Of a stretch of DNA of 59,146 nt, positions 58,921 to 59,146 are shown piece after piece. Both the position numbers and the translations under genes were made by a program. The stretch is from CAKUFA01 sp963646285 (GTDB lineage Bacteria; Bacillota; Clostridia; Christensenellales; Aristaeellaceae). The stretch lies in the NCBI GenBank assembly GCA_963646285.1, contig CAVIWF010000011.1:1-59146 (forward strand). The letters run 5' to 3'. The notes under the pieces are model-generated. The model had not been told where the DNA came from, ran no database searches, and was given only the letters and a program-made list of their open reading frames with translations. Each line of letters opens with the position of its first letter. The stretch's first letter is position 1.

Positions 58921-59146
58921 ATGGAATATGTAACTCTGAACAATGGTGTCAACATGCCCATGGCAGGCATCGGCACGTTTCTGCTGACCCCGGATGAAGC
59001 AGAGGCTTCCGTTCTTTCCGCACTGCAAGACGGCTATCGCCTGATTGACACAGCAAACGCCTACGTCAACGAAAAGGCTGTTGGGCGTGGAATGAAAAAG
59101 TCCGGCCTGCCCCGGGAGGAAATTTTTCTGGAAACCAAGCTGTGGC
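58921..59146 (+). CDS. Aldo/keto reductase (5' part, runs off the window)
   Basis: The first 75 codons of an aldo/keto reductase: VTLNNGVNMPMAGIGTF, then GYRLIDTANAYVNEKAVG, which includes the catalytic Asp (D in LIDTA) and Tyr (AY), and EIFLETKLW leading to the catalytic lysine. The sequence ends at the window edge. AAGGAG precedes the ATG. It probably reduces small aldehydes or keto compounds with NADPH, fitting the dehydrogenase cluster. Confidence 0.93.
   Translation, partial: MEYVTLNNGVNMPMAGIGTFLLTPDEAEASVLSALQDGYRLIDTANAYVNEKAVGRGMKKSGLPREEIFLETKLW

Overview
The window looks like chromosomal DNA of a Bacillota bacterium of class Clostridia, probably an anaerobic gut lineage. The reasons are Gram-positive style regulation (a tyrosine T-box, CIRCE/HrcA, a cobalamin riboswitch), Shine-Dalgarno sites before nearly every gene, near-consensus TTGACA-17-TATAAT promoters, lipoprotein or Sec-secreted substrate-binding proteins, and a DivIC-like gene. 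GC content is moderately high, except in an AT-rich patch at about 4.5-6.6 kb and a milder one at about 49.9-51.0 kb. Family-level placement cannot be made by eye.

Layout. 0-3.5 kb (minus): T-box(Tyr)-aminotransferase-tyrS-yigZ. 3.5-6.6 kb: AT-rich island with a lactococcin-972-like secreted peptide, an FtsX-like membrane protein and a membrane-anchored phosphoesterase. 6.6-11.6 kb (minus): ABC-F ATPase, seven tRNAs, Ppx/GppA, DivIC and an unknown gene. 11.7-19.8 kb (plus): prmA-rsmE-mtaB-HIT, rpsU, a MATE exporter, DegV and a PrsA-like foldase. 20.0-24.9 kb (minus): hrcA-grpE-dnaK-dnaJ under CIRCE. 25.1-27.4 kb: a coupled accessory operon. 27.4-30.6 kb: cobalamin riboswitch and a btuFCD-type importer. 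30.7-33.8 kb: nagB, a phosphohexomutase and a DUF2461 gene. 33.9-41.0 kb: a glycan export locus with a Wzm/Wzt-type ABC transporter, three glycosyltransferases and a WbdD-like methyltransferase-kinase with a coiled-coil tail. 41.1-43.0 kb: an MBL hydrolase and a secreted alpha/beta hydrolase. 43.1-47.5 kb: methionine uptake. 47.6-51.0 kb: an FucI/AraA-fold protein, a deoxynucleoside kinase and an unknown gene. 51.1-59.1 kb: a redox/aldehyde cluster around a LysR regulator, with several damaged genes.

The methionine locus is the most striking part. A promoter is followed by a 30-codon leader with 10 Met and 5 Cys codons. Its RNA can fold into mutually exclusive 1:2, 2:3 and 3:4 pairings ending in a terminator, as in trp-type attenuation. 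The first structural gene encodes a MetQ whose two lobes are in swapped order (a circular permutation). MetN, MetI and an overlapping M20 amidohydrolase follow. Together these suggest an uptake-and-salvage operon for methionine or N-acyl-methionine, controlled by ribosome stalling instead of the SAM riboswitch or T-box usual in Bacillota.

Other points of interest are the WbdD-like chain-terminator candidate beside a Wzt without a carbohydrate-binding domain, a permease with a fused extracytoplasmic domain, a large insertion in the PrsA parvulin domain, secreted flavodoxins next to a DUF4405 membrane protein, and two otherwise intact genes interrupted by in-frame TAG in a window where no intact gene I checked ends in TAG.
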